Below, piece by piece: positions 54,614 to 64,000 of a stretch of DNA of 64,000 nucleotides (positions are counted from its first letter, which is position 1; each line of letters starts with the position of its first letter). The stretch comes from Methylopila sp. M107. Lineage in GTDB: Bacteria; Pseudomonadota; Alphaproteobacteria; Rhizobiales; Methylopilaceae. The stretch is taken from positions 2,150,176 to 2,214,175 of the forward strand of contig NZ_ARWB01000001.1 of assembly GCF_000384475.1 (NCBI RefSeq). Direction: 5' to 3'. The translations under genes were made by a program, and so were the position numbers. The notes under the pieces were generated by a model. It saw nothing but the letters and a program-made list of their open reading frames with translations. It was not told where the DNA came from and searched no databases.

Positions 54614-56035
54614 GTGGCGCGCAGCAAACTGGCGGCGGCGACGCTCGCGATGCTTTTTTCGACGGCGGGCGGGCTTCATGCGGAGCCGTTCGACCTGATC
54701 GAATCCCTGCTGAGCTCCGAACCGCGTCCGCACGATTCGAGGTCCGCGCCGCGCGACCGGGAAGACGTCGCGACGACAGGCGCGATCGAGCGCGATCCGC
54801 TGGACGCCCCCGTCGAGGCCGCGCCCGACCGGCGGGTCCCCGCGGCGCCGCGGGTCCGGCCTGCCGCGCCGAAGCCGGCGGCTGCTGCGGACCACGACTA
54901 TCCCGTCGACCTGCTGATCTCGCTCGCGAACGACGCAGTGTTCACCAAGGACCCGTTCCCGAAGGGCCAGCGCTCCGATCCGCGCATGATCAAGCTGCAG
55001 GTCATGCTCGACCGCAACAACGCCTCGCCCGGCGTGATCGACGGCATCCCGGGCGGCAATGTCGTCAAGGCGGTGCGGGCGTTCGAGGAAATGCGCGGCC
55101 ACGAGGTCGACGGCGTCATCGACGCAGCCCTTTGGGCCGAGCTCGAGGGCGGCTACGCCGAGCCTGCGCTCGTCTCCTATACGCTGACGCCCGAGGACGT
55201 CGCCGGCCCCTTCGTGCCGGAGATGCCGCACGACTACGCCGAGCAGGCGCAGCTCGGCGGCCTCAGCTATCGCGACGCCGCGGAAATGCTGGCCGAGCGC
55301 TTCCACATGGACGAGGCCTTCCTGCGCCGCCTCAACCCCGACGTCACCTTTGCGGAAGCCGGCGTCGACGTGGTGGTTGCGAATGTCGGCAAGCCGCTGA
55401 AGGCCCGGGTCGCGCACATCATCGCGGACAAGGAGCTCAAGCAGCTTCGGGGCTACGACGTCGCCGGAAAACTCATCGTCGCCTATCCGGCGACCATCGG
55501 CAGCTCCGACACGCCGTCGCCCACCGGCACGCACGCCGTGAAGGCGATCGCGATCAACCCGGACTACTGGTACCGACCGAAGGTCAACTTCGTGCAGGGC
55601 GCCAACACCAAGGCGCTGCGCCTGCCGCCGGGGCCGAACGGGCCGGTCGGCGCGACTTGGGTCGGGCTCGACAAGCCGACCTACGGGCTGCACGGCACGC
55701 CGGAGCCCTCAAAGATCGACAAGACCAACAGCCATGGCTGCGTGCGCCTGACCAACTGGGACGCGCGCGAACTCGCGGGACTGGTGGTCCCGGGCGTGCC
55801 GGTCGACTTCCGCGAGGCGCCGGGCGTGGTTCCCTACGAGGAGACGACGGAGCCGGTGGCGCCGATGGCGGAGGCCGACCCGGTCGCGCCGCGGCCCAAG
55901 AAGCCCGCCGTCTCGCCGCGACAGCTCGGCGCGCCCGAAGGGCCGCTCCGCGCGCCCGTCGAGGCGGCGCCGCAAGCGCTCGAGCCGCTGCCGCCGGCGC
56001 GCGAAGTACCTTACGCGCGCCAGAGCATGCGGTAA
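54614..56035 (+). CDS. L,D-transpeptidase (YkuD domain) with peptidoglycan-binding domain
   Basis: A 473-residue exported cell-wall enzyme. After the signal peptide (LAAATLAMLFSTAGGLHA) come a low-complexity region, a peptidoglycan-binding-like domain (IKLQVMLDRNNASPGVIDG to GHEVDGVIDAALW) and the YkuD domain with the catalytic YGLHGTP...NSHGCVRLTNWD, Cys near residue 376. The C-terminus is proline-rich. It makes 3-3 cross-links or attaches proteins to peptidoglycan. GAGGAG before the GTG at 54614 sets the start; an open frame begins at 54518. mnmE follows after 55 bases. Confidence 0.92.
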   Translation: MARSKLAAATLAMLFSTAGGLHAEPFDLIESLLSSEPRPHDSRSAPRDREDVATTGAIERDPLDAPVEAAPDRRVPAAPRVRPAAPKPAAAADHDYPVDLLISLANDAVFTKDPFPKGQRSDPRMIKLQVMLDRNNASPGVIDGIPGGNVVKAVRAFEEMRGHEVDGVIDAALWAELEGGYAEPALVSYTLTPEDVAGPFVPEMPHDYAEQAQLGGLSYRDAAEMLAERFHMDEAFLRRLNPDVTFAEAGVDVVVANVGKPLKARVAHIIADKELKQLRGYDVAGKLIVAYPATIGSSDTPSPTGTHAVKAIAINPDYWYRPKVNFVQGANTKALRLPPGPNGPVGATWVGLDKPTYGLHGTPEPSKIDKTNSHGCVRLTNWDARELAGLVVPGVPVDFREAPGVVPYEETTEPVAPMAEADPVAPRPKKPAVSPRQLGAPEGPLRAPVEAAPQALEPLPPAREVPYARQSMR

Positions 56036-56090
56036 GGATTAAGCGCCGGCCCGGCTCCCGCGCGTTCCCGCGGGACGCCCGTCGCGCCGC

Positions 56091-57464
56091 ATGACGGGAC
56101 GGATTTTGGCAAGCGGTTTCAACGCGTTCGACCCGCGGGACACGATCGCGGCGATCTCGACCGCGCCCGGGCGCGCCGCGATCGCTGTGCTGCGCGTCTC
56201 GGGATCTTCAGCGGCTGACGCGCTGATGGCGATCGCCGGCTCGCTCCCGAACCCCCGCCGCGCCGCGTTCCGCGCGTTCAAAAATCCGCGCGACGGCGCC
56301 CTGATCGACCGCGGGATCGCGCTCTGGTTTCCGGGCCCGAAAACGGTGACGGGCGAGGACGTCGCGGAGTTCCATGTGCATGGCGGGCGGGCGGTCGTGG
56401 CGGCGATCCTCGACGCCGCGCTCGGCGTTCCGGGGGTGCGGATGGCGGAGGCGGGCGAGTTCACCCGCCGCGCTTTCGTCGCCGGGCGAATGGATCTGGC
56501 GGAGGCGGAAGGGCTCGCGGACCTGCTCGCGGCGGAAACGGAAGTTCAGCGAAAACAGGCGCTTATCCAAAGCGAGGGCGGGCTTTCGGCGCTCATCGAA
56601 GGCTGGCGAGGACGCCTTGTCGGCGCGATGGCGCTGGTCGAGGCGGGCATCGATTTCTCCGACGAGGACGGCGTGCCCGCGCAGGTCCGCTCAGAGGCGA
56701 AACGAGAGGTCGAAGGCCTCGCCCGCGACATCGAGGCGGCGCTCGCCGACCGCCGCGCCGAGCGGTTGCGGAGCGGGTTCCAGGTCGCGATCCTGGGCCG
56801 TCCCAACGCCGGAAAATCGTCCCTGCTCAACGCCTTGGCGCGGCGCGACGTCGCCATCGTCACGGACGCCGCCGGCACCACCCGGGACGTGCTGGAGGTC
56901 CATCTCGACCTCGACGGCGTGCCTGTCACCATCGCCGACACCGCGGGCCTGCGCGAGGCCGTCGACCCCGCCGAGCGCGAGGGCGTGCGGCGCGCCGAGG
57001 CGCGCGCCGCCGTCGCCGACCTCGTTCTGTGGCTCGAGGACGCCCGCGCGCCCGACCCCGCCGGCCATGTGGCCCGCCATATGGCCGGGCGGCCGGACGG
57101 GCCGACCATCTGGCGCGTCGCGAGCAAGGCGGATCTTGGGGGTCCGGCATGGCCGGCCGGCCATAGCGTTTCGGCCATCACGGGCCACGGCCTCGACGGC
57201 CTCGTCGCTGCGCTCGCCGAGGCCGGCCGCGCCGCGATCGGCGGCGGCGAGACCGCCGGCTTCAGCCGCGCCCGTCACCGCGACGCGGCGGCTTCCGTCG
57301 CGGCCCTGCTCGGCGAGGCGCTCGGCGACTGGGACGCGCTTCCCGACGAACTGCTCGCCGAAACCTTGCGCGCCGCCGCGACCGAACTCGGACGCATCAC
57401 CGGGCGGATCGGCGTCGAGGACGTTTTGGGCGAGGTGTTTTCGTCGTTCTGCATCGGGAAGTGA
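56091..57464 (+). CDS. mnmE: tRNA uridine-5-carboxymethylaminomethyl synthesis GTPase
   Basis: GTPase that with MnmG modifies the wobble uridine of several tRNAs. The 457-residue protein has the N-terminal folate-binding domain (DTIAAISTAPGRAAIAVLRV and FPGPKTVTGEDVAEFHVHGG), a helical domain split by the G domain (G1 ILGRPNAGKSSLLNALA near 237, G3 IADTAGLREAVD), and the C-terminal FCIGK with the essential Cys. Its normal neighbour rho is 52 kb to the left, while its partner mnmG is 4 kb downstream beyond an unrelated block. Confidence 0.97.
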   Translation: MTGRILASGFNAFDPRDTIAAISTAPGRAAIAVLRVSGSSAADALMAIAGSLPNPRRAAFRAFKNPRDGALIDRGIALWFPGPKTVTGEDVAEFHVHGGRAVVAAILDAALGVPGVRMAEAGEFTRRAFVAGRMDLAEAEGLADLLAAETEVQRKQALIQSEGGLSALIEGWRGRLVGAMALVEAGIDFSDEDGVPAQVRSEAKREVEGLARDIEAALADRRAERLRSGFQVAILGRPNAGKSSLLNALARRDVAIVTDAAGTTRDVLEVHLDLDGVPVTIADTAGLREAVDPAEREGVRRAEARAAVADLVLWLEDARAPDPAGHVARHMAGRPDGPTIWRVASKADLGGPAWPAGHSVSAITGHGLDGLVAALAEAGRAAIGGGETAGFSRARHRDAAASVAALLGEALGDWDALPDELLAETLRAAATELGRITGRIGVEDVLGEVFSSFCIGK

Positions 57465-57485
57465 CGATCCTCCTACATGCCTCTT

Positions 57486-57648
57486 GATCCTCCTCCATGC
57501 GTCAGCATTGGGGAGGGGGACCGCCGGAGGCGGTGGAGGGGGCGGGCGTAGAACGCCTAAGTCTCGGTTCGAGACTCGTCCTGAAACGTCGCCCCCTCCA
57601 CCATGCGTTCCGCATGGTCCCCCTCCACCGCTTCGCGGAGGAGGATCC
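57486..57648. repeat. 160-bp intergenic palindromic repeat, family B, copy 2
   Basis: GATCCTCCTCCATGCGTCAG to CTTCGCGGAGGAGGATC, with inner GGTGGAGGGGGCG/CGCCCCCTCCACC arms and ATGCGTTCCGCAT hairpin. It lies between mnmE and the convergent amidase gene. Confidence 0.85.
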
Positions 57649-57681
57649 AGGGCGGGTCAGCTCTTCAAACGTCTTCGTCGC

Positions 57682-58974
57682 TCAATCCGGCGCCAGCTCC
57701 GCCGTCCTGTCGAGGACGTCCAGGACACGCGCGATTCTCGCGGCGACCAAAAGCAGATCGACGTCCCCGCCGGGGCGGCCGACGAGCTGCACGCCGAGCG
57801 GCAGACCGGACGGCGACAGTCCCACGGGCAGCGTGATCGCGGGGAAGCCGAGCGTGGTCCAGGGCGTGCAGAACCGCGCGTCGCCGGTGTGCTCCAACCC
57901 CCGCGGCGCCTCGCCCGGCGCCGGAACCGTCAGCACGGCGTCGAAACCCGCGATGGCGTCGGCGACGCTCGCGCGCAGCTGGCGCTGGACGCCCACCGCC
58001 TCGCGATAGGCGGCATCGGATGTCGCGAGCCCCGCCGTGACGAGCTCCGTCAGCACGGCGCTCATCAGGTCCGGGGATCGCTCGAATTCAGCTTCGAGCG
58101 ACCGCGCCGCCTCATAGGCGACCAGCGTGTCGGCGGCGCGCTGGAGCCTGTCGGGGAGGTTTGCGATCTCGACGGTCTCGACCGCGAAGCCGGCGTCCGC
58201 CAGCCGACGCCCGGCGCCGCGGAAGGCGTCGGCCTGCGCGGGACTGACGAGATCGTCGGGCGGCGTCAGCGCCGCGATCCTGAGCGGTCCCCCGGCGTCT
58301 CGCGGCGCATTGTCCAGGCCGGCGAGCAGCGGGAACGCGATAGCGATGTCCTCGACGCGTCGGGCGAACAGCCCGACATGGTCGAGCGAAGGGCTCAGCG
58401 CATGGACGCCGTCGCGCGGCAGCACGCCAAAACTCGGCTTGAAGCCGACGACGCCGCAGAACGCCGCCGGGCGGATGACCGATCCGAAGGTCTGCGTGCC
58501 GAGCGCGAGCGTCGCGATCCCGGCCGCGACCGCGGCGGCCGAGCCGCTCGACGAGCCGCCGGGCGTATGGTCGAGGTTCCACGGATTTCGGGTCGGCCCG
58601 GCGCGCCGCCAGGCGAATTCGGTCGTCACGGTCTTGCCCAGAACCGTCGCGCCCAGATCGCGCAGCCGGGCGACGATCTCCGCGTCCTTCTCCGGCCTGT
58701 GGCCGTCATAGATCGGCGAACCGTAGCCGGTCGGCATGTCGGCGGTGTCGATCAGGTCCTTGACCGCGACCGCGACGCCCGCCAGCGGGCCCGCCTCGCC
58801 TGCCTCGGGCGCGCGCTCCGGCAGGTGCGCGAAGGCGCTCAGCTTCGGCTCCAGGGCGGCCGCGCGCTCCCACAGCGGCGTGACCAGCGATTGCGGGTCG
58901 CGGCCATCCGTGATCGCGGCCCGGATCTCGACGATCGACGCCGCAGCCGCCGGTATGTGCGCGTGGTCTGGCAT
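57682..58974 (-). CDS. Amidase-signature family hydrolase
   Basis: A 430-residue enzyme with the Ser-cisSer-Lys triad of amidase-signature proteins: Lys in VAVAVKDLIDTADMPT, the Ser pair in HTPGGSSSGSAAAVAAGI, and TQTFGSVIRPAAFCGVVGFK around the second catalytic region. No GatB or GatC partner is near, and the sequence TLALGTQTFGSVIRPAAF is of the general amidase type rather than GatA, so the substrate is open. The ATG at 58974 fits the family. Between it and fecI (58975-59177) lies an AT-rich promoter region. Confidence 0.9.
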   Translation of the reverse strand: MPDHAHIPAAAASIVEIRAAITDGRDPQSLVTPLWERAAALEPKLSAFAHLPERAPEAGEAGPLAGVAVAVKDLIDTADMPTGYGSPIYDGHRPEKDAEIVARLRDLGATVLGKTVTTEFAWRRAGPTRNPWNLDHTPGGSSSGSAAAVAAGIATLALGTQTFGSVIRPAAFCGVVGFKPSFGVLPRDGVHALSPSLDHVGLFARRVEDIAIAFPLLAGLDNAPRDAGGPLRIAALTPPDDLVSPAQADAFRGAGRRLADAGFAVETVEIANLPDRLQRAADTLVAYEAARSLEAEFERSPDLMSAVLTELVTAGLATSDAAYREAVGVQRQLRASVADAIAGFDAVLTVPAPGEAPRGLEHTGDARFCTPWTTLGFPAITLPVGLSPSGLPLGVQLVGRPGGDVDLLLVAARIARVLDVLDRTAELAPD

Positions 58975-59177
58975 CGGGTCCCTTCGCTTTTCTGTCGGTC
59001 TACGGCGCTTGTGTTGCCGGCCTGCAAATTGGGTTGGGAAGAAGAGTTCTGTCGAGGAAGAAACACGCCAAGCTTAGAATGGCTATAAATGGTTGATATT
59101 GCTTAGTTTCCGCCATGCCGTCTGCTTGTCGAAGGCTCTGGTAGACGGTTGGAGCCTGTCGGGAGACGTGGGCCGCC

Positions 59178-59684
59178 ATGGCGGATTGGGACATCCAGGA
59201 CCTGTTTCGCAGGCACAATCGTGAACTCGGCTCGTTCGTGCGGCGCTATGTGTCATCGCCAGAGGTCGCGGCCGATCTCAGCCAGGACGCCTTCGTGCGC
59301 ATGCTCTGCGTCCGCGCCCCCGCGCCGATCCAAAACGCCGAGGCCTATCTCTACAGGATCGCGGTCAACCTTGCGCTCAACCATCTGCGGCGCGAGCGCA
59401 TCGTGAGCTTCTCGGCGGACGGCGGCGAGGCGATCGCCGGGATCGCGGACGACGCGCCTTCCGCCGAACGGGTGCTGCACGGAAGGCAGCTCGTCCGGAT
59501 CGTACAGGAGACGCTGGAGAGTTTTACGCCGGTCCAGCGCGAGGTGTTGGTGCTGTCGCGCGTCGAGGGCCGAACGCTCGACGAGATCGGCCGCCGCCTC
59601 GGCATGTCGCCCAAGACCGCGTTCGGCCAGCTGGTCCGGATGCTGACGCGCCTCCAGCATCGGCTCGACGAGGCGGGACGGTAG
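59178..59684 (+). CDS. FecI-like ECF sigma factor
   Basis: A 168-residue extracytoplasmic-function sigma factor. Region 2 (LFRRHNRELGSFVRRYVSSPEVAADLSQDAF) binds core and -10, and region 4 (FTPVQREVLVLSRVEGRTLDEIGRRLGMSPKTAF) reads -35. FecI proteins are switched on through FecR by a TonB receptor that senses an iron chelate. fecR lies downstream but separated by a family B repeat, and the receptor gene is broken, so the signalling line is probably dead or rewired. Confidence 0.9.
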   Translation: MADWDIQDLFRRHNRELGSFVRRYVSSPEVAADLSQDAFVRMLCVRAPAPIQNAEAYLYRIAVNLALNHLRRERIVSFSADGGEAIAGIADDAPSAERVLHGRQLVRIVQETLESFTPVQREVLVLSRVEGRTLDEIGRRLGMSPKTAFGQLVRMLTRLQHRLDEAGR

Positions 59685-59710
59685 GGCGCGGTTCGCATGG
59701 CGGCGCCCTG

Positions 59711-59870
59711 GATCCTCCTCCATGCGTCAGCATGGGGGAGGGGGACCGCCGAAGGCGGTGGAGGGGGTGGGCGTAGGGCGCTCCGTCTCTGACCAAGTCT
59801 TATCCTGAGCCGTCGCCCCCTCCACCATGCTCCGCATGGTCCCCCTCCCCCGCTTCGCGGAGGAGGAACC
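59711..59870. repeat. 160-bp intergenic palindromic repeat, family B, copy 3
   Basis: GATCCTCCTCCATGCGTCAG to CTTCGCGGAGGAGGAAC, sharing nearly all of copy 2. It is inserted between fecI and fecR, genes that normally overlap or are a few bases apart. Confidence 0.85.
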
Positions 59871-59959
59871 GCGGCGGCCGTTTTCGCCATGATCGACCCA
59901 GACGCAAAAACTCCGCCTGTTGTTTCAACCGAGAGAAAAACCCCCACGCGGCGTGTCAT

Positions 59960-60916
59960 GTGGTCGAACGGGAGGCGCGTGGTGTCAGGGTCGGACGACG
60001 GCGAGAAACTGCGGATCTTCGAGAGGCCGCGGCCCATTTCGCCGCGATGGCGGGCGGCGACGTCGCCAAGGCCGATCGCGAGGCGCTGACCGCGTGGCTG
60101 CTGGCCGATCCGCGCCACGCCGAAGCCTACGCCAATGTCGAGCAGCTGTGGGACGCGGCGGGCGACATCCCGGAGCTGAAAGAGCGCGGCGAGACGGCGG
60201 CGCGGCGGCTCACGCGCCGCGACCTGGGCAAGGGCGCCGGCGCCGCGCTCGTCGCCTTCGCGGGATGGCGCTATCTCGAGACCCATCCGTTCGCGGATCT
60301 GCGGACGGCCAAGGGCGCGCGCCGCACCAAGCGCCTCGCCGACGGATCGACCCTCGAGCTCTCCGCCGGCACCAGCCTGTCGATCGCGTTCGGCGGGGCC
60401 GAGCGGGCGGTCGAGCTCCATGACGGCGAGGCCTTCTTCACAGTGGCGCCGGACCCCGCCCGCCCCTTCGTGGTGCGCGCCGGCGCGAGCGAGATCCGCG
60501 CGCTCGGCGCCGCCTTCGACGTGAGGATCGACGGCGGCGAGGGCCGCGTCGCCGTGACCGAGCATGCGGTCGCGCTCCGAATGGGCGCGGCGCGGATCGA
60601 GATCGAGGCCGGCGAACAGGGGCTCTTCGGCGCGGGCGGTCTCGGGCCGGTCGGCCCCGCCGAGACGGCGCAGCTCTCCTGGCGCGAGGGGCGGCTGACC
60701 TTCGCGCGCGCCCCGCTCGGCACGGTCGTGGCGGAGGTCAACCGTTGGCGCGAGGGGCGCCTCGTGGTGCTCGACGGCGCGCTGGCGGCGCGGCCCGTCA
60801 CGCTGATCGTCGATCTGGCGCGGCTCGAGACGGTGCTGCCGCGGCTCGCGGAAGTCCTGCCGGTCCGCTTCGTCAGCGTGACGCCGTGGCTGACCTTCAT
60901 CCTCGCCTCCGGATAG
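59960..60916 (+). CDS. FecR-like anti-sigma / sigma regulator
   Basis: A membrane protein of up to 318 residues: cytosolic part with ADREALTAWLLADPRHAEAYANVEQLW (the DUF4880-type start of FecR), a central hydrophobic stretch (GKGAGAALVAFAGWRY) and the periplasmic FecR domain (RTKRLADGSTLELSAGTSLSIAF...). It would carry the iron-chelate signal from receptor to sigma factor. The N-terminus is doubtful: the GTG at 59960 gives an odd Arg-rich start, whereas a different frame from 59980 reads SGSDDGEKLRIFE before the conserved part, suggesting a frameshift near 60024. Confidence 0.75.
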   Translation: MVEREARGVRVGRRRETADLREAAAHFAAMAGGDVAKADREALTAWLLADPRHAEAYANVEQLWDAAGDIPELKERGETAARRLTRRDLGKGAGAALVAFAGWRYLETHPFADLRTAKGARRTKRLADGSTLELSAGTSLSIAFGGAERAVELHDGEAFFTVAPDPARPFVVRAGASEIRALGAAFDVRIDGGEGRVAVTEHAVALRMGAARIEIEAGEQGLFGAGGLGPVGPAETAQLSWREGRLTFARAPLGTVVAEVNRWREGRLVVLDGALAARPVTLIVDLARLETVLPRLAEVLPVRFVSVTPWLTFILASG

Positions 60917-61042
60917 CGTCCTCGCCGCTCGCGCACCTTTTTTCCGGACGCTTTTCGAGAAATCCGCGCGCGCCGGCTGTCTTGGACCACGAGGGCGCCG
61001 CGCCATGCGGGCGGGGTCGCCCCGGGTCGGGGGACTTCAGCT

Positions 61043-61591
61043 GTGACGTTTTCTTTCGCCGCCCGCGCTCGGCGTCATGCATCCATCGCGGTCGGGCTTT
61101 CGGCGCTCTGCGCCGCCATGGGCGCGGCGTCCGCGCAGGCGCAGGCGCGCCCTGAAGGCGGAGGCCCTGCGGCGCATCACGGCCGGCACCGGCGCGAGCT
61201 ACCGCTCGGCGCCGCTTCGAGCAGGGCTATGTCGACTACGTCTTCGAACACAGATTCAACGACGGTCGATCCCGCGGCATCAGGCGGCGCTCTGGGGTGA
61301 CTACCAGTTCTGGACCGAGCCGCTGGCGGTCTCGGGATCGGGGCCGGCGTTCGCTATGTCGGCTCGACGACGGACAGCTCGAACACGCTGCATGTGCCGG
61401 CCGTCACGCTGTTCGACGCGCGGCTGCAATACGACCTCGGCAAGGCCTCGCAGAAGCTCACGGGAGCGCTCGTCTCGGTCAATGTGAAGAATGTGTTCGA
61501 CAAGACCTATGTGAGCCAGTGCGACGGCGACACCTTCTGCACCTATGGCAACCGGCGGACCGTCGTGGCGAAGCTCAGCTATCGCTGGTGA
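61043..61591 (+). pseudogene. Remnant of a TonB-dependent (ferrichrome-type) receptor gene
   Basis: Pieces of a receptor of about 700 residues survive in 550 bases. A GTG at 61043 starts a signal peptide (HASIAVGLSALCAAMGAASA). A middle fragment in another frame reads GYVDYVFEHRFNDG near 61225, a plug/barrel segment of FhuA-like receptors. Then HQAALWGDYQFW and, after a frameshift near 61340, GIGAGVRYVGSTTDSSNTLH and the intact C-terminal barrel (VNVKNVFDKTYVSQCDGDTF...LSYRW) with the final aromatic residue. Most of the gene is deleted, so it cannot work as a receptor. Confidence 0.85.
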
Positions 61592-61653
61592 GCGGCGCGC
61601 TCTGTTTCACGTGAAACATTGCGCGGGCCGCGACGCGCGATTATTCACGCCGC

Positions 61654-63615
<1,962 letters not shown>

Positions 63616-63803
63616 GGGTGAGGGGCTTCACCGCCGAGAGTTCGTGGATTCGCGCGTCCCAAGCGGACCGGCTGTCGTCGGAGACGCTCGCGGCGCTCCC
63701 CCTCATCCTTACCTTCTCCCGCAAGCGGGAGAAGGGGGCGTCCGCGTCGCGCCTTGTTCGGTTAGGCCCATCCTCGCCTTCCGTTGGTGACGCGTCGCGC
63801 CTT

Positions 63804-63961
63804 GATCCTCCTCCGTGCGCAGCACGGGGGAGAGGGACCGCGAAGCGGTGGAGGGGGCGAGGCGTCGAGCGCCAGCGTATCAATTCGAGCCTTATCCTGA
63901 CGCGAGCCCCCTCCACCATGCTTCGCATGGTCCCCATGCCCCGCTGCGCGGAGGTGGATCC
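63804..63961. repeat. 160-bp intergenic palindromic repeat, family B, copy 4
   Basis: GATCCTCCTCCGTGCGCAGC to GCGCGGAGGTGGATCC, with GGTGGAGGGGGC and GCCCCCTCCACC arms and ATGCTTCGCAT. It is almost identical to copy 1 at 42227. The 38 bases after it run off the right edge. Confidence 0.85.
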
Positions 63962-64000
63962 AGAGGCGAACGCCGGCTTCAACCTGATCGGCCGCAGATG

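Noticed and set aside
61043-61300. Short complete ORF as an independent exported peptide
   Set aside because: Its signal peptide is that of the broken TonB receptor; downstream codons are out of frame with the barrel fragments.

Overview
The window is GC-rich, densely coding chromosomal DNA from an alphaproteobacterium, most likely a member of the Hyphomicrobiales (Rhizobiales). Supporting points are the order ppsR / gap / hemE-hemJ-rho at the left edge, which is the usual surroundings of the alphaproteobacterial chromosome origin; a RegA/ActR-type regulator; Ku and LigD repair genes; a methylsuccinyl-CoA dehydrogenase-like enzyme of the ethylmalonyl-CoA pathway; and dispersed intergenic palindromic repeats. 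A methylotroph-like relative is possible, but the genus cannot be fixed from this sequence.

Layout. 1-5.2 kb: ppsR start, candidate oriC, hemE, hemJ, rho, two TPM-domain membrane proteins. 5.4-16.8 kb: an enoyl-CoA hydratase, a secreted VSGYF-type beta protein, mutM, ubiE, ubiB, a FitAB-like toxin-antitoxin pair wedged before coaBC-dut, an Rrf2 regulator beside cysK, a metallo-beta-lactamase-fold protein and a YaiI-family protein. 17-18.4 kb: infC (AUU start) and a redox response regulator. 18.4-31.2 kb: a divergent type II secretion locus (gspN-like, M, L, E leftward; gspD, O, F, G, H, I, J, K rightward) with a secreted GlcG/HbpS-type protein gene in the middle. 31.3-35.5 kb: an NHEJ cluster, ku / ligD / ku. 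35.7-43.9 kb: an amber-interrupted small gene, a membrane-protein pair, mcd, a DMT exporter, YihY, OsmC, a lytic transglycosylase and lemA. 44.0-45.75 kb: two tandem paralogous small-RNA genes, each preceded by a GAAC-N7-GAAC SOS-type box, next to an AT-rich two-gene island of unknown function. 45.8-56 kb: leuC, two GNAT acetyltransferases, trmD-rplS, rlmN, a TetR-AbrB-family transporter pair and an L,D-transpeptidase. 56-64 kb: mnmE, an amidase, a decaying FecI-FecR-TonB receptor locus, and mnmG, divided by copies of one palindromic repeat.

How the genes work together. The origin-proximal housekeeping genes (tetrapyrrole and ubiquinone synthesis, Rho, CoA, dUTPase, tRNA modification) are interleaved with accessory modules. 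rho and mnmE, neighbours in many relatives, lie about 52 kb apart here. The type II system has the core inner-membrane, secretin, pseudopilin and peptidase parts, and its central gene is a candidate cargo. The tandem small RNAs beside the foreign-looking island are the most unusual item. No tRNA, rRNA, CRISPR array, transposase or prophage gene was recognised.
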